Source of the DNA: an uncultured Ectothiorhodospiraceae bacterium
Lineage (GTDB): Bacteria; Pseudomonadota; Gammaproteobacteria; UBA6429; Thiohalophilaceae
Direction: 5' to 3'
DNA: 64,000 nt
NCBI GenBank assembly: GCA_947259575.1
Contig: CAMYMU010000047.1
Coordinates: forward strand, 1 to 64,000
The notes below the pieces were generated by a model, which was not told where the DNA came from, ran no database searches, and worked only from the letters and a program-made list of their open reading frames with translations. A program made the translations under genes and the position numbers. Positions 18,547-29,824 of this stretch are shown here, piece after piece. The number at the start of each line of letters is the position of its first letter. The stretch's first letter is position 1.

Positions 18547-21210
18547 CTAGCTGGATAATTGGCGCAGGACGTAATGTAAAATTCCGCCGTGTTTGTAGTA
18601 TTCAATTTCTTTTGGCGTATCGATGCGCACGTTGACCTTGAATCGTTTCTTTTTACCGTCAGGACTCACGGCAAGAATCTCGACTTGCTTGGCCTTACCA
18701 CCTTTTAGGTCACCAACGGTCAGCATTTCTTGGCCAGTCAGCCCCAGTGATTTTGCAGAATCGCCCGCTTTGAACTGCAGCGGAAGAATGCCCATGCAGA
18801 CCAGGTTGGTGCGGTGAATACGCTCATAGCTTTCTGCGATCACGGCACGTACGCCGAGCAGGTTCGGGCCTTTGGCCGCCCAGTCACGGGAGGAGCCGGA
18901 ACCATATTCCTTACCAGCGATGACCACTAAGGGAAAACCTTCATCTCGATACTTCATGGCGGCATCGTAAATCGAGGTCTGTTCACCACTGGTCAGATGA
19001 ATCGTGATGCCACCCTCAGTTCCCGGTGCAAGCAGATTACGCAGTCGGATATTAGCGAAGGTGCCGCGCATCATGACTTCGTGGTTACCACGGCGTGAGC
19101 CATAGGAATTAAAGTCGGTAGGTGCAACACCATGTTCGACCAGGTATTGTCCGGCAGGGCTGTCCGCCTTGATCGCACCTGCAGGTGATATGTGATCCGT
19201 TGTTACCGAGTCGCCGAGCAGGGCAAGGACGCGGGCAGCGAAGATGGGTTTGATCTCACCCGGTTCTGCGGTCATCCCGGAGAAGTAAGGTGGGTTCTGG
19301 ATATAAGTCGAGTCATCTTGCCAGTCAAATTGTTGACCACTGCCTGCGGCTAATGTCTGCCAACGCTCTGTGCCCTTAAACACGTTTTGATAGCTGCTAC
19401 TAAACTGTTCGCGAGTAACACTTTGTTGTATTGCCGCTTGTAATTCCTGTTGGCTTGGCCAGATATCTTTCAAGAAGACATCCTGACCGTCTTTAGTTTT
19501 ACCAATAGGGTCGTTATACAGATCGATATCCATACGACCAGCGATGGCGTAGGCAACGACCAGTGGTGGCGAAGCAAGATAATTCATCCGCACTTCAGCA
19601 TGCACGCGGCCTTCAAAGTTACGGTTACCAGAGAGCACCGAACAGACAGTCAGGTCGCCATCGTGAATAGCCTTGCTGACTTCTTCAGGTAGTGGGCCAG
19701 AGTTACCGATACAGGTGGTACAACCATAGCCGACGACATTAAATCCAAGCTTATCAAGGTCATCTAACAGACCAGCGGCTTCAAGGTATTCACTCACTAC
19801 ACGTGAACCTGGTCCTAATGAAGTTTTAACCCAGGGCTGAACTTGTAAACCCAGTGAAGCAGCTTTTTTCGCAACTAAGCCCGCACCGATCATCACCGAT
19901 GGATTAGAGGTGTTAGTACAGGAAGTAATAGCGGCAATCACAACCGCGCCGTCTTTCAACGTAGCGGGTTGGCCTTTGATGTTGGTATCGACAGCGCCTT
20001 TTGAAGAAAGATTACGTTCCTTGTGTAAAGTCTCTTTCGCTTCCAGGAACATACTCTTTGACTTACGCAGTGGTACACGATCCTGAGGACGTTTTGGTCC
20101 TGCAAGACTGGGTTCTGTTGTACCCAGATCCATTGAAATCGTGCTGCTATAGTTTGCGATTTTCTGATTGGCCGATCGGAACATACCCTGTGCTTTCGCA
20201 TACGCTTCCACCAGACTAATCTGATCTTCATCACGACCGGACAAACGTAAATAATTCAGTGTTTCATCATCAATAGGGAAAATGCCACAGGTCGCACCAT
20301 ACTCAGGCGCCATATTTGCAAGTGTTGCGCGATCCGCGAGTGACAAGTGATCCAGGCCATCGCCATAGAACTCAACAAATTTTCCAACAACACCATGTTG
20401 ACGCAGGGCTTCAACGACCGTTAAGACTAAATCAGTTGCGGTTGCGCCTTCAGGTAGTGCGCCTTTGAGTTCAAAACCAACGACTTGTGGTATCAACATT
20501 GAGATCGGCTGGCCAAGCATAGCGGCTTCGGCCTCGATACCACCCACACCCCAGCCGAGCACACCCAGGCCGTTAATCATGGTGGTGTGGGAATCCGTAC
20601 CCACCAGCGTATCTGGATAGGCAATGGTCTCATTGCCATCTGAACGTGTGAAAACGGTGCGAGCCAGATATTCCAGATTAACCTGGTGCACAATACCCGT
20701 CTCGGGAGGCACCACTTTAAAGTTTGAAAATGCGTTCTGTCCCCATTTTAAAAAACTGTAACGTTCCCGGTTACGCTGATATTCCAGCGATTCATTTAGA
20801 GAGAAAGCATCACTGCTGCCAAACTTATCAACTTGCACCGAGTGATCGATAACCAGCTCTGCAGGTGATAGAGGATTAATCTTGTCAGGGTTGCCGCCCA
20901 GATCCTTCATCGCATCTCGCATCGCAGCCAGATCAACCACGGCGGGTACGCCGGTAAAGTCCTGCATTAAGACGCGGGCTGGGGTAAAGGCGATTTCAGT
21001 ATCGGGGGCTGCTTTCGGGTTCCACTTGGCCAGGGCTTGAATGTCAGACTTAGTGACGCTTATACCATCTTCATGGCGCAACAGATTTTCGAGCAAAATC
21101 TTCAACGAAAAAGGGAGCTTCTCGCTGCCTTTGACTTTGTCTAAGCGAAAGTAAGTATAGTCTGTCCCGTTAACCTTGATGCTGCTGCGGGATTTAAAAC
21201 TGTCAGCCAT
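18547..21210 (-). CDS. acnA: Aconitate hydratase A
   Basis: Isomerises citrate to isocitrate in the TCA cycle; AcnA/IRP1-type enzymes can also bind RNA when the iron-sulfur cluster is lost. The 887-residue length is normal. The [4Fe-4S] ligands are Cys431 ([10 protein letters not shown]), Cys497 and Cys500 ([12 protein letters not shown]). The swivel domain is seen as [18 protein letters not shown] and [13 protein letters not shown]. The ATG at 21210 has AAGGAG at a seven-base spacing. It sits between purB and hflD, with terminator-like hairpins downstream. Confidence 0.97.
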   Translation of the reverse strand: MADSFKSRSSIKVNGTDYTYFRLDKVKGSEKLPFSLKILLENLLRHEDGISVTKSDIQALAKWNPKAAPDTEIAFTPARVLMQDFTGVPAVVDLAAMRDAMKDLGGNPDKINPLSPAELVIDHSVQVDKFGSSDAFSLNESLEYQRNRERYSFLKWGQNAFSNFKVVPPETGIVHQVNLEYLARTVFTRSDGNETIAYPDTLVGTDSHTTMINGLGVLGWGVGGIEAEAAMLGQPISMLIPQVVGFELKGALPEGATATDLVLTVVEALRQHGVVGKFVEFYGDGLDHLSLADRATLANMAPEYGATCGIFPIDDETLNYLRLSGRDEDQISLVEAYAKAQGMFRSANQKIANYSSTISMDLGTTEPSLAGPKRPQDRVPLRKSKSMFLEAKETLHKERNLSSKGAVDTNIKGQPATLKDGAVVIAAITSCTNTSNPSVMIGAGLVAKKAASLGLQVQPWVKTSLGPGSRVVSEYLEAAGLLDDLDKLGFNVVGYGCTTCIGNSGPLPEEVSKAIHDGDLTVCSVLSGNRNFEGRVHAEVRMNYLASPPLVVAYAIAGRMDIDLYNDPIGKTKDGQDVFLKDIWPSQQELQAAIQQSVTREQFSSSYQNVFKGTERWQTLAAGSGQQFDWQDDSTYIQNPPYFSGMTAEPGEIKPIFAARVLALLGDSVTTDHISPAGAIKADSPAGQYLVEHGVAPTDFNSYGSRRGNHEVMMRGTFANIRLRNLLAPGTEGGITIHLTSGEQTSIYDAAMKYRDEGFPLVVIAGKEYGSGSSRDWAAKGPNLLGVRAVIAESYERIHRTNLVCMGILPLQFKAGDSAKSLGLTGQEMLTVGDLKGGKAKQVEILAVSPDGKKKRFKVNVRIDTPKEIEYYKHGGILHYVLRQLSS

Positions 21211-21328
21211 GGAAACTCCTTAAAATTACTTATTATGCTGGCGCGCAATCGCTCATTATAGCGAACTTCGGGGCGGGCTCGCCATGTGCAATGTGGTTAA
21301 AAATGATGCGAGGAAATCTTGCTCGAAA

Positions 21329-21967
21329 CTAGTGCAGGCTCTGGTTCATCTCATTTTCGAGTATGCGTGTCGCCTCTTGTACAAAGAATCGCCGTTTTAG
21401 CACAATCTGCCAACGACTGCCGCCAACCTGCAGCCATAAAATTCCAGAACGTATACCGGACAATAATATCGCCCGAATTTTGTCGGCATTACCGGGGCTA
21501 GTCAGGTAACTATCTTCACCGGTGACAATCACTTTAGGTGACAAGGTGCTGATTGTTTCGGAATAAATACTGGCAAGATTGGCGAGTGTGTTGTCATGCG
21601 TAACACCGAACATGTCGACTTGCTCTTGCACGCGTTCTAATCGCTGTGAAATTGTCGCCAGCATTGCATCATTTTTTAAAAGTTTACGCGATAGGTGCAG
21701 CAAGCTAATCACATAGCGTGCGGTGTTGGCATCGCGTTGAAATGCGCCTTCGCCTAGATGCGAGCACAAGGTATGAAATCCAGTACGGAGGTTGTCGACG
21801 CCATTATATACTGCTGCGGTCGAACTGGGATTCATGTTGAGCGTACTGCGTACTGCAGTTTCAAGATCATGTGAATCAACGATGCCTTTGCTGGCTATCT
21901 GCGTCACCAGGCTTGCGCTTTGAAAAATGCCTGCCAGGGCAATAGTTTTGTCAGTAAGATTTTTCAT
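21329..21967 (-). CDS. hflD: HflD-family protein
   Basis: A 212-residue helical, membrane-associated protein. It matches HflD by its start (KTIALAGIFQSASLVTQIAS near 7-27) and by its position directly after mnmA, four bases apart, which is the standard gammaproteobacterial arrangement. In E. coli HflD affects phage lambda lysogenisation by acting on CII; its host role is not settled. The region with IRAILLSGIRSGILWLQVGG near 166-186 is the family's C-terminal signature. Confidence 0.9.
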   Translation of the reverse strand: MKNLTDKTIALAGIFQSASLVTQIASKGIVDSHDLETAVRSTLNMNPSSTAAVYNGVDNLRTGFHTLCSHLGEGAFQRDANTARYVISLLHLSRKLLKNDAMLATISQRLERVQEQVDMFGVTHDNTLANLASIYSETISTLSPKVIVTGEDSYLTSPGNADKIRAILLSGIRSGILWLQVGGSRWQIVLKRRFFVQEATRILENEMNQSLH

Positions 21968-21971
21968 GGTT

Positions 21972-23078
21972 TTATATAAGTTTATCCGTTGCCTCTATGA
22001 TGCCGCCACCAAGACAAACCTCGTCCTGATAAAAAACTACAGATTGACCGAGTGTAATAGCCCACTGTGGCTCATCGAATTCAACAAGCAGGCTATTATC
22101 GTCATCTGTGCTGAGATGGCAAACGGAATCGACCTGTCGGTAGCGTGTTTTAGCAGTACAGCTGAGCGGTAGGGCCAGTGGCTTAGGTGCAACCCACTCA
22201 AGGTTGGTCGCTTTTAACCAACGACCTTGCAGTAACGGGTGATCATGCCCCTGAACCACAATGAGTTTGTTGTTGGCAAGATCTTTGTCTGCTACATACC
22301 AGGGATCTTCATTGTAATTAGCCAGGCCACCAATACCAAGGCCTTGCCGTTGCCCACGGGTGTAATACATTAAGCCATCATGCCGACCAATCTTGTCGCC
22401 TTCAGGTGTCACTATATCTCCAGGCTTGGCGGGTAAATAGCGTTGCAAGAAGGCCTTGAAGTCTCGTTCGCCAATAAAACAGATCCCGGTACTGTCTTTT
22501 TTGTTATGGGTTATTAAATGGTTGCTCTCAGCTAATTTTCTAACTTCAGTTTTTGAGAGCTCACCGACTGGGAACAAGCTTTTGGCTAGCTGATCCTGTT
22601 TTAAAGTATATAAAAAGTAACTTTGATCCTTGTCGACGTCTTTGCCACGTAATAGATAGTGCTCGCTGTCGCGTTCTTCTGTTCGTACATAATGCCCGGT
22701 TGCGATTTTTTCAGCCCCTTGTGCTAAGGCGTAATCCAGGAAGGCGCGGAATTTTATTTCCTTGTTGCATAATACGTCCGGATTAGGCGTCCGCCCAGCG
22801 GAGTATTCATCAAGAAAATACTTGAATACTCGATCCCAGTATTGATCGGAAAAGTTAACGCCCTGGATTTCAATCCCAAGTAACTTGCACACTTCTTTTG
22901 CATCGCTAAAGTCCTGTTCAGCAGGGCAGTGGCCATCTTCGTCATCGCCTTCCCAGTTTTTCATGAAGACGGCGTATACGTCATAGCCTTGTTGCTGCAA
23001 TAACATCGCGCTCACCGATGAATCAACACCACCCGATATGCCTACAATAATGCTCTTATTTTCTTTTTGGTCAGTCAT
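21972..23078 (-). CDS. mnmA: tRNA-specific 2-thiouridylase MnmA
   Basis: Thiolates U34 of tRNA for Glu, Gln and Lys, using ATP and persulfide sulfur relayed by Tus proteins. The ATP PP-loop SGGVDSS lies at 15-21. The catalytic cysteines are Cys104 ([10 protein letters not shown]) and Cys200 ([12 protein letters not shown]). Length (368) is normal. It heads the run mnmA-hflD on the minus strand and is itself preceded closely by nudJ. Sulfur relay components are not in the window apart from the unrelated DsrE-like protein. Confidence 0.96.
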   Translation of the reverse strand: MTDQKENKSIIVGISGGVDSSVSAMLLQQQGYDVYAVFMKNWEGDDEDGHCPAEQDFSDAKEVCKLLGIEIQGVNFSDQYWDRVFKYFLDEYSAGRTPNPDVLCNKEIKFRAFLDYALAQGAEKIATGHYVRTEERDSEHYLLRGKDVDKDQSYFLYTLKQDQLAKSLFPVGELSKTEVRKLAESNHLITHNKKDSTGICFIGERDFKAFLQRYLPAKPGDIVTPEGDKIGRHDGLMYYTRGQRQGLGIGGLANYNEDPWYVADKDLANNKLIVVQGHDHPLLQGRWLKATNLEWVAPKPLALPLSCTAKTRYRQVDSVCHLSTDDDNSLLVEFDEPQWAITLGQSVVFYQDEVCLGGGIIEATDKLI

Positions 23079-23098
23079 CTAACTTTTAATACGGAGCC

Positions 23099-23542
23099 TT
23101 AATCATTTTGAAAAACAGATAAATCAAAACGCTGGCCGCGCAAATAGTCATCGATACATTTTAAAACCAGCGGGCTTCGATGTTGTTGCTGTCTTGCTTT
23201 GAGTTGCTCGTAATCGAGCCAGACAGCTTGCTCAATTTCCTTATCTAAGCTGCGCCCTGGATCATGTTCAAGCAGCTCACCGCAAAAACAAAAACGCAGG
23301 TAGGTCTCATTGTTTTCTGGATGTATCCATTGATAAACGCCGACCAGGTGTGAGGGTTGATATTGCCAGGCTGTCTCTTCCAGTGTTTCTCTGATCGAGG
23401 CCTCAAGCAGACTTTCACCTTGTTCCCAATGACCGGCAGGTTGGTTCAAGACGAGTTGTTTGTTGATGCGTTCTTCAACCAGGAGAAAATGTTGCTCGCG
23501 CTCGAGCACAACGGCAACTGTTATATGTGGGGACCAGTTCAT
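23099..23542 (-). CDS. nudJ: Nudix hydrolase NudJ
   Basis: A 147-residue Nudix protein that in E. coli releases phosphate from nucleoside di- and triphosphates and acts on the thiamine precursor HMP-PP. The Nudix box runs from GHWEQGE to RETLEET near residues 37-58; the glycine usual in EExGU is alanine here (EETAW), a small deviation. It overlaps rluE by four bases (ATGA) and lies 20 bases before mnmA, the same order as in E. coli. Confidence 0.88.
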   Translation of the reverse strand: MNWSPHITVAVVLEREQHFLLVEERINKQLVLNQPAGHWEQGESLLEASIRETLEETAWQYQPSHLVGVYQWIHPENNETYLRFCFCGELLEHDPGRSLDKEIEQAVWLDYEQLKARQQQHRSPLVLKCIDDYLRGQRFDLSVFQND

Positions 23543-24120
23543 TGTTTGATTTTCTTTTGCTCAACCTGTGCTTTGACGTCGCCAGGAACTTTTCTTTCTT
23601 CCCAGCTACCCGGTTGAAGGTTATTTAGATACCAGGGGCCAATTCTATAGCGAATTAAGCGCAGGGTTGGATGGCCAACCTTTGCCGTCATTCTGCGTAT
23701 TTGCCGGTTCTTGCCTTCGCTAATGGTGATATCCAACCATGAAGTTGGCACTGATTTTCGCTCTCGTATTGGTGGATTACGTTGCCAGATACGTGGTTCT
23801 GAAATGCGTTTTACTCTTGCAGGTTGAGTTAAGCCGTCTTTTAATTGCACACCTTGTCTTAAACGCTGCAGAGCTTGCTCATCCGGCTCACCCTCAACCT
23901 GTACCCAATAACCTTTAGGCATCTTATGCTCGGGCTGACTGATACGGTGCTGCAAGCCACCATGGTCCGTTAGCAGCAGGAGACCTTCGCTGTCTTTATC
24001 CAGGCGGCCTGCTGGATAGACATCGGGGATAGTTATGTAGTCCGCTAGCACGGCATCCTGATCATGGCTGCGGAACTGGCAAACCACATCAAATGGCTTA
24101 TTAAAAGACAATAATAACAA
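23539..24120 (-). CDS. rluE: 23S rRNA pseudouridine synthase RluE
   Basis: Makes pseudouridine 2457 in 23S rRNA (E. coli numbering). RsuA-family motif GRLDKDSEGLLLLT near residues 38-51 holds the catalytic aspartate, and the basic ISEGKNRQIRRMTAKVGHPT segment is near 135-154. There is no N-terminal S4 domain, as expected for RluE. The start is a TTG at 24120, chosen because AAGG lies seven bases upstream; no ATG is available near the N-terminus. Confidence 0.92.
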   Translation of the reverse strand: MLLLSFNKPFDVVCQFRSHDQDAVLADYITIPDVYPAGRLDKDSEGLLLLTDHGGLQHRISQPEHKMPKGYWVQVEGEPDEQALQRLRQGVQLKDGLTQPARVKRISEPRIWQRNPPIRERKSVPTSWLDITISEGKNRQIRRMTAKVGHPTLRLIRYRIGPWYLNNLQPGSWEERKVPGDVKAQVEQKKIKQ

Positions 24121-24451
24121 AGAGTTACCTTCTTTACTTAAAGTTAAATATTATTTTGGCTTAGGGGTAAATTTTAAGCCGTGAGCAATACACGTTTATT
24201 ATGACATTCCGACCACAGACATTAAACGTTGTTTCATCGCTGGCTGAAATACAGGTGAATATGATCTCGGCGAATTAATCTGAGGCAGCCAAAATTTAGG
24301 CGCTAGAAATTGACGATTCAAGGTCTCTGTCAAAATAGTAACCTGGAATAGAGGAGGGATTCGCTTGTAGTTGTATTTTACCCACCCACTGCCTGTCATC
24401 CCTAACGAAAGGGAGACCGACAGCGGTTTTGTTGGTTCTAGCTAGTCTAAG
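24121..24451. other. Intergenic stretch between rluE and cspD, no supported gene
   Basis: A 331-base region upstream of rluE and downstream of cspD (both minus strand). A 66-codon frame exists on the minus strand at 24199-24399, but it has no ribosome-binding site or recognisable product. A stem-loop pairs CTGTC (24393-24397) with GACAG (24419-24423) and TCCCT with AGGGA inside; it could be the cspD transcript end but lacks a T-run. Confidence 0.5.
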
Positions 24452-24682
24452 CTAGTGCGTTACTACTAACCCTTCTAAGTGTGAGGGTGTAATACTGGTC
24501 GCATGCAGTCCCTTCGGTCCCTGAGTGCATTCGAACTCTACTTTCTGACCTTTTTTTAAAGTCTTATAACCGTCCATTGTAATGGATGAAAAATGAGCAA
24601 AAATATCGTCACCACCTTGTTCTGGAGAGATAAACCCATAACCCTTGGAATTACTAAACCATTTTACGATGCCAATAGCCAT
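24452..24682 (-). CDS. cspD: Cold-shock-domain protein, CspD-type
   Basis: A 76-residue single cold-shock domain with the nucleic-acid-binding motifs GIVKWFSNSKGYGFISPE (RNP1) and DIFAHFSSI (RNP2). Divergence from clpS is the E. coli cspD-clpS arrangement; there CspD is a starvation-induced inhibitor of DNA replication. The ribosome-binding site GGAGG/GGAAGG before the ATG is strong. Csp paralogues are similar to each other, so the CspD assignment rests mainly on context. Confidence 0.85.
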   Translation of the reverse strand: MAIGIVKWFSNSKGYGFISPEQGGDDIFAHFSSITMDGYKTLKKGQKVEFECTQGPKGLHATSITPSHLEGLVVTH

Positions 24683-24900
24683 GCCTTCCTAGCCTCCTTA
24701 CATACCTGCAATTTCTACAAAGTATTTCGTGCTCCATTACGTCAGTATATTGACTACAAAACAAATACTTAGCGGTAGGACCCCAGCACGAAAGCCGAGC
24801 CTTTTAACTATAGACAAAAATTCATAATATTCCTCTCAGAGCTTGTTAAAATAACTATCGAGACATTGATTTTTAGGGCTTAAAGCACCAATAACTGACT

Positions 24901-25227
24901 ATGAGTGATGGAATAATTCCCAGTGGACATGATGATGGATTGGCACTTGAAGAGGCCAAGCCGAAATTAAAACGTCCACCAATGTATAAAGTAATTCTGC
25001 TAAATGACGATTACACTCCTATGGAGTTTGTTGTGCACGTGCTGGAAAGATTTTTTGGCATGAATCGTGAAAAGGCTACACATATCATGATCAATGTGCA
25101 CACAAAGGGACATGGTGTATGCGGCGTGTTTACGCGCGAGATTGCTGAGACAAAAGTCATGTACGTTAATGACTATTCGCGCGAAAACGAACACCCACTA
25201 TTATGCACGATGGAAGCAGATGACTAG
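24901..25227 (+). CDS. clpS: ClpS, N-degron adaptor of ClpAP
   Basis: Binds proteins with bulky hydrophobic N-terminal residues and delivers them to ClpA. The core has [18 protein letters not shown] near residues 28-45, where the NDD segment contacts the substrate's amino terminus, and a [19 protein letters not shown] stretch near 77. A flexible N-terminal 25 residues, required for delivery in the family, is present. It lies 24 bases before clpA. Confidence 0.96.
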   Translation: MSDGIIPSGHDDGLALEEAKPKLKRPPMYKVILLNDDYTPMEFVVHVLERFFGMNREKATHIMINVHTKGHGVCGVFTREIAETKVMYVNDYSRENEHPLLCTMEADD

Positions 25228-25251
25228 AGTCGTAAGTACTGAGGGTCAGTT

Positions 25252-27516
25252 ATGTTAAGTAAGGAACTAGAGAGCTCGCTGAATAATGCATTCAAGCAAG
25301 CACGCGAGAGAAACCACGAATTCATGACAGTAGAGCATTTGTTACTTGCTCTCTGTGACAACGCATCGTCATCTGATGTGCTACGAGCTTGCGGCGCCGA
25401 TATCGATGCGCTTCGAACCGAGATCAGCAACTTCCTCGATGAAACAACACCCTTGTTGCCACCCAACGATGATCGCGACACACAACCCACTTTAGGTTTC
25501 CAGCGCGTATTACAGCGTGCTGTATTTCATGTGCAGTCTTCAGGTAAAAATGAAGTGACTGGTGCGAATGTATTGGTTGCGATTTTTAGTGAGCAAGAGT
25601 CACAGGCCGTTTACTTCCTTAAGAAACAGGAAATAACACGACTCGAAGTTGTTAATTATATTTCACATGGCATCTCTAAAATTGGTGACGATGAACAACC
25701 AATGGGTAATGAGTCTGTTACTGATGAAGATGCAGTTGAAAAACCACAAGATCCACTTAGTCAGTTTGCAACTAACCTGAACAAGCTTGCCGAACAGGGG
25801 AAAATCGATCCGTTAATTGGTCGTAAGCACGAACTTGAAAGAACAATTCAGGTTCTCTGCCGTCGCCGTAAAAACAATCCGCTATTTGTTGGTGAAGCAG
25901 GCGTTGGTAAAACAGCTTTAGCTGAAGGTCTTGCGAAGAAAATTGTTGATGATGATGTGCCTGAGGTACTGGATGGTTGCACCATCTACTCACTTGACCT
26001 GGGTGCGTTACTTGCTGGTACAAAATATCGCGGCGACTTTGAGAAACGTTTGAAGGCTGTGATTAATCAGTTGAAAGATGAAGAGGGAGCCATTCTCTTT
26101 ATTGATGAGATCCATACCATCATCGGTGCTGGTGCGGCATCCGGCGGTGCGATGGATGCCTCCAATCTGATCAAACCAGTGCTGGCATCAGGTGATCTCA
26201 AATGTCTGGGTTCAACAACCTATCAGGAATATCGTGGCATCTTTGAAAAAGATCGTGCCTTAACACGTCGATTCCAGAAGATAGATGTCCCTGAACCTAC
26301 TGTTGAGGAAACCGTTCAGATTCTTGAAGGTCTTAAATCACGCTTTGAAGAACACCACAGTGTGCGTTACACCAAGCAGGCATTACGTTTGGCTGCAGAA
26401 TTAGCCGATCGTTATATCAACGACCGCCATCTACCTGATAAGGCAATTGATGTGATTGATGAAGCCGGTGCAAACCAGCGTATGCTGGCGCCATCAAAAC
26501 GCAAGAAAACCATCGGTGTCAAAGAGATTGAATCGATTGTTGCCAAGATTGCACGTATCCCAGAGAAAACTGTTTCCTCTAGTGATAAAACAGCACTTAA
26601 GAATCTTGAGCGCGATCTCAAACTGGTTATCTACGGACAGGATGATGCGGTTGACACATTATCAACGGCTATTAAGTTATCTCGTGCAGGCCTTGGTAAT
26701 GAACAAAAACCCATTGGTTCCTTCCTGTTTGCAGGGCCAACCGGTGTGGGTAAAACAGAAGTCACCCGTCAACTTGCCAGAATCATGGGTATCGAGTTAA
26801 TTCGCTTTGATATGTCTGAGTACATGGAGCGCCATACCGTTTCGCGTCTGATAGGCGCCCCTCCAGGTTATGTCGGTTACGATCAGGGCGGTCTGTTAAC
26901 TGAGGCCATTAACAAGCAACCGCATGCCGTGTTGCTGTTAGACGAAATAGAAAAGGCCCATCCAGATGTCTTTAACCTGTTACTGCAGGTGATGGATCAT
27001 GGAACGCTGACCGACAACAATGGCCGTAAAGCAGATTTCCGTAATGTGATTATTGTGATGACAACCAATGCAGGTGCGGATGTATTGAATCGTTCATCGA
27101 TTGGGTTTACGCAACAAGATCATTCGACCGATGGCATGGAAAGTATTAAGAAGTTCTTCGCGCCAGAATTCCGTAATCGACTGGATGCTGTTATTCAGTT
27201 CAAGCAGCTCTCAACAGAGATTATCACGCATGTCGTCGACAAATTCCTGTTTGAATTTGAAGCTCAACTGGAAGAGAAGGGCGTACAGCTATCCGTCGAT
27301 GATGAGGCACGTACCTGGCTGGCCATGCATGGCTATGATCCGCAAATGGGTGCACGTCCCATGGCGCGTGTCATACAGGAGAACATCAAGAAGCCACTTG
27401 CTGAGGAATTACTGTTTGGAAAATTAGCGAATGGTGGTCGGGTAAATATCACGGTACGCGACGACAAGATTGCACTTGAGCTAGAGAGCAAGGAAGAGCT
27501 TGCTCACAGCAAATAA
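25252..27516 (+). CDS. clpA: ClpA, AAA+ unfoldase of ClpAP
   Basis: A ring hexamer that unfolds substrates into the ClpP chamber. The 754-residue product has the N-domain (about 1-145), the first ATPase module with GEAGVGKTA near 214 and LFIDEIHTI near 283, and the second with GPTGVGKTE near 495 and LLDEIEKAH near 563. ClpP is not in the window. The IGF/IGL-type loop that docks on ClpP appears as SSIGFTQQ near residue 618. GAGGG six bases before the ATG serves as ribosome-binding site. It converges with infA across four bases. Confidence 0.96.
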   Translation: MLSKELESSLNNAFKQARERNHEFMTVEHLLLALCDNASSSDVLRACGADIDALRTEISNFLDETTPLLPPNDDRDTQPTLGFQRVLQRAVFHVQSSGKNEVTGANVLVAIFSEQESQAVYFLKKQEITRLEVVNYISHGISKIGDDEQPMGNESVTDEDAVEKPQDPLSQFATNLNKLAEQGKIDPLIGRKHELERTIQVLCRRRKNNPLFVGEAGVGKTALAEGLAKKIVDDDVPEVLDGCTIYSLDLGALLAGTKYRGDFEKRLKAVINQLKDEEGAILFIDEIHTIIGAGAASGGAMDASNLIKPVLASGDLKCLGSTTYQEYRGIFEKDRALTRRFQKIDVPEPTVEETVQILEGLKSRFEEHHSVRYTKQALRLAAELADRYINDRHLPDKAIDVIDEAGANQRMLAPSKRKKTIGVKEIESIVAKIARIPEKTVSSSDKTALKNLERDLKLVIYGQDDAVDTLSTAIKLSRAGLGNEQKPIGSFLFAGPTGVGKTEVTRQLARIMGIELIRFDMSEYMERHTVSRLIGAPPGYVGYDQGGLLTEAINKQPHAVLLLDEIEKAHPDVFNLLLQVMDHGTLTDNNGRKADFRNVIIVMTTNAGADVLNRSSIGFTQQDHSTDGMESIKKFFAPEFRNRLDAVIQFKQLSTEIITHVVDKFLFEFEAQLEEKGVQLSVDDEARTWLAMHGYDPQMGARPMARVIQENIKKPLAEELLFGKLANGGRVNITVRDDKIALELESKEELAHSK

Positions 27517-27520
27517 GCCT

Positions 27521-27739
27521 TTAGCGGCCTCGGAAGACAATACGCCCTTTGCTTAGATCGTAAGGGGTTAGTTGCACGGTAACTTTGTCGCCGGTGAGAA
27601 TTCGGATGTAATGCTTGCGCATTTTACCTGAGATATGAGCCGTCACGACATGCCCATTTTCTAGTTCGACTCGAAACATGGTATTAGGCAGCGTATCAAT
27701 CACTGTCCCTTCCATCTCAATGTGTTCTTCTTTTGCCAT
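27521..27739 (-). CDS. infA: Translation initiation factor IF-1
   Basis: A 72-residue S1/OB-fold protein that blocks the ribosomal A site during initiation. The conserved string [20 protein letters not shown] and the end [11 protein letters not shown] identify it. A clear GAGGAAG precedes the ATG. Position after clpA, on the opposite strand, and close to aat follows the gammaproteobacterial order. Confidence 0.97.
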   Translation of the reverse strand: MAKEEHIEMEGTVIDTLPNTMFRVELENGHVVTAHISGKMRKHYIRILTGDKVTVQLTPYDLSKGRIVFRGR

Positions 27740-27910
27740 TCTTCCTCGCTGTAGTGTAATACCCTAAAAGGCGTGCGTGCTCTTAAACACGCAGCGCGAA
27801 TAATGCCTGAATTTTCTCGCTTAATCAAAAGCTAAGAGGGGATAATTAGGAAAAAATTGATGGATTTCAGTAAGATTCGACAGCCAGCACAGATCTGGCT
27901 GTGAACAGGG

Positions 27911-28147
27911 TCACACTGCCTGGGACTTTTCCCATTCAACAACACTATATGCGACATGTGGGTGGCTCATTTCACCCGCCAAAACGACCTCCATACCCAG
28001 AAAAGTCACTAGTTCATCCAGATTCTTGATGTTGGCCAGATCGGTCCGTAGTTGTGAATAATGCTTGGGATTCAGATAGAGAATATTAGGGCGGAAACCG
28101 TGCTCGATTTCAAATTTGTTTGCGAGTCTGCAAAGGAAACTGATCAT
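27911..28147 (-). CDS. Unknown 78-residue protein
   Basis: Not a family I recognise. The ATG at 28147 has an excellent GGAGGG ribosome-binding site four to five bases upstream, so it is very likely expressed. The product is soluble with an N-terminal helix (SFLCRLANKFEIEHG) followed by NILYLNPKHYSQLRTDLANI near 21-40. It lies between infA and bpt on the same strand. Confidence 0.65.
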   Translation of the reverse strand: MISFLCRLANKFEIEHGFRPNILYLNPKHYSQLRTDLANIKNLDELVTFLGMEVVLAGEMSHPHVAYSVVEWEKSQAV

Positions 28148-28344
28148 CTCACCCTCCTAACTAACCTTCTGGTTATGCAAGTTGACTTAATTATGTGACA
28201 GCAAATCGAAGTATTTGTTGCTCAAAAAAGTCAGTTTCGTTACATAAATATATCGGTTTTGCAGCTACGAACTTGAATCTTTCGTAAGGTATTGTTTTAT
28301 ATTGGAGAAGGTAATGTATTGCGTTAGATCAATAAAATTTAGAA

Positions 28345-29082
28345 TTATTTTGCTTTTTTAAAGCGATCCCAGCTATGACCATTAAAAATTTCCAGCCCGG
28401 AAAAGCGGTTCTTGTAGGACATTTTTTCGCAGTTTTTTATCCAGTAACCAAGATAAACATATTGTCGGCGTGTTTTTTTGGCTTCAGCGACTTGTTGTAA
28501 TATTGAATAGGTGCCTGGACTTAGAGCTGAATAATCTGGATCGAAAAATGTGTAGACTGCAGAAAACCCATCGATTAGCCAGTCAGTCACGGCAACCCCG
28601 ATAAGTTTATTTTCAACTCTAAACTCTGCCAACTTAGTATTGCACCAACTCGCCTTCATCATCCGCATGTAATGCTCCGGGTCATCACTCTCCATGCTAC
28701 TACCTTCGTGTCGAAACGACATATACTGACTATATAGTAGAAAGTGTTCCTCGTTATATTCTGCATCGACCCAATGCAATTTGGTATTTACATTTTTATT
28801 GATTAGACGTTTTTGTGATTTGGATAACTCAAAATATTCAACATTAATCCTGACTGCCTTGCATTCATTACAGAGAGGGCAGTGCGGACGATAAACATGT
28901 TCACCGCTGCGGCGAAAACCAAGTTCAGAAAATAAACTATAGGTGCCAGTGTCGACTTTTGCCTGAGGGTCTACAAAAAGGGTTGCCGCTTGATGATCAG
29001 CCAAATAACTACATTCGTGTTCTGGCGTAATCAATAATCGAAAATCATGCAGGGCATGAAACTTGTTCGTCTCGTCATTCAT
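28345..29082 (-). CDS. bpt: Aspartate/glutamate leucyltransferase
   Basis: Adds leucine from Leu-tRNA to proteins that begin with aspartate or glutamate, making a degron for ClpS. The 245-residue protein shows the cysteine motif [12 protein letters not shown] near residue 68-79 and the [10 protein letters not shown] stretch, plus the ATE C-terminal region [20 protein letters not shown] near 208-227. It overlaps aat by eight bases. With aat, clpS and clpA this covers both bacterial N-degron transferase branches. Confidence 0.95.
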   Translation of the reverse strand: MNDETNKFHALHDFRLLITPEHECSYLADHQAATLFVDPQAKVDTGTYSLFSELGFRRSGEHVYRPHCPLCNECKAVRINVEYFELSKSQKRLINKNVNTKLHWVDAEYNEEHFLLYSQYMSFRHEGSSMESDDPEHYMRMMKASWCNTKLAEFRVENKLIGVAVTDWLIDGFSAVYTFFDPDYSALSPGTYSILQQVAEAKKTRRQYVYLGYWIKNCEKMSYKNRFSGLEIFNGHSWDRFKKAK

Positions 29083-29824
29083 TGAGAAACAGATCTCCCT
29101 GATTGACCTCGCAAGACCAAATTCCTCGATGAGCGGTTATGTTGTTTTGCTTGCAGTGCTCCGATAATAAATCCATAAGGGCCTGCCGTTCAATTTGCCG
29201 CGCGCCAAGCGTGCCAAGGTGTTCAGAATAAACCTGGCAGTCAATAAAGCCAAAGTCCCATTTGCGTAAGTGCATCACAAGATAAACTAAAGCAATTTTT
29301 GATGCATCACTTTGTCTGCTAAACATGGACTCGCCGAAAAATGCTTTACCCAGGCTGACACCATAGAGCCCACCAATCAACTCATCGTCATGCCAGACTT
29401 CGACACTATGCGCAAAACCTGCATGATGCAAGGCAATGTAAGCGCGCTCCATGTCGTCAACAATCCAGGTCCCAAATCCATCGCGGCGGCTGACAGCACA
29501 TGCTTTGATCACTTGTTCGAATGCGGTATCAAAGGTTACGTGGTAATCGGATTTCTTTAATGACTTTTTTAGACTTTTCGAAATTTTAAGTTCGTCCAGA
29601 TACAAAATGGCACGAGGATTAGGCGACCACCACAAAATGGGTTGACCTTCACTATACCAGGGGAAAATGCCCTTACTATATGCAGCGAGCAATCGCTCAG
29701 TTGATAAGTCGCCACCGACAGCCAACAATCCATCAGGATCGGTGAGTGCTAACGCCACATCAGGAAAGCTGTTAACGTCATCTGGATCTAGCCAGAATGG
29801 TGCGGTAGAGATCCCTTTCGTCAT
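29075..29824 (-). CDS. aat: Leucyl/phenylalanyl-tRNA-protein transferase
   Basis: Transfers leucine or phenylalanine to proteins with N-terminal Arg/Lys, marking them for ClpS-ClpAP. The 249-residue product carries the family start [29 protein letters not shown] split over residues 10-38, the [10 protein letters not shown] motif near 65 and [19 protein letters not shown] near 164-182. Its start overlaps the stop of the FemAB-like gene (ATGA), and its end overlaps bpt, so the three are coupled. Confidence 0.96.
   Translation of the reverse strand: MTKGISTAPFWLDPDDVNSFPDVALALTDPDGLLAVGGDLSTERLLAAYSKGIFPWYSEGQPILWWSPNPRAILYLDELKISKSLKKSLKKSDYHVTFDTAFEQVIKACAVSRRDGFGTWIVDDMERAYIALHHAGFAHSVEVWHDDELIGGLYGVSLGKAFFGESMFSRQSDASKIALVYLVMHLRKWDFGFIDCQVYSEHLGTLGARQIERQALMDLLSEHCKQNNITAHRGIWSCEVNQGDLFLNE

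Noticed and set aside
24199-24399. 66-codon minus-strand ORF between rluE and cspD
   Set aside because: No ribosome-binding site, no motif, and position fits an intergenic region.
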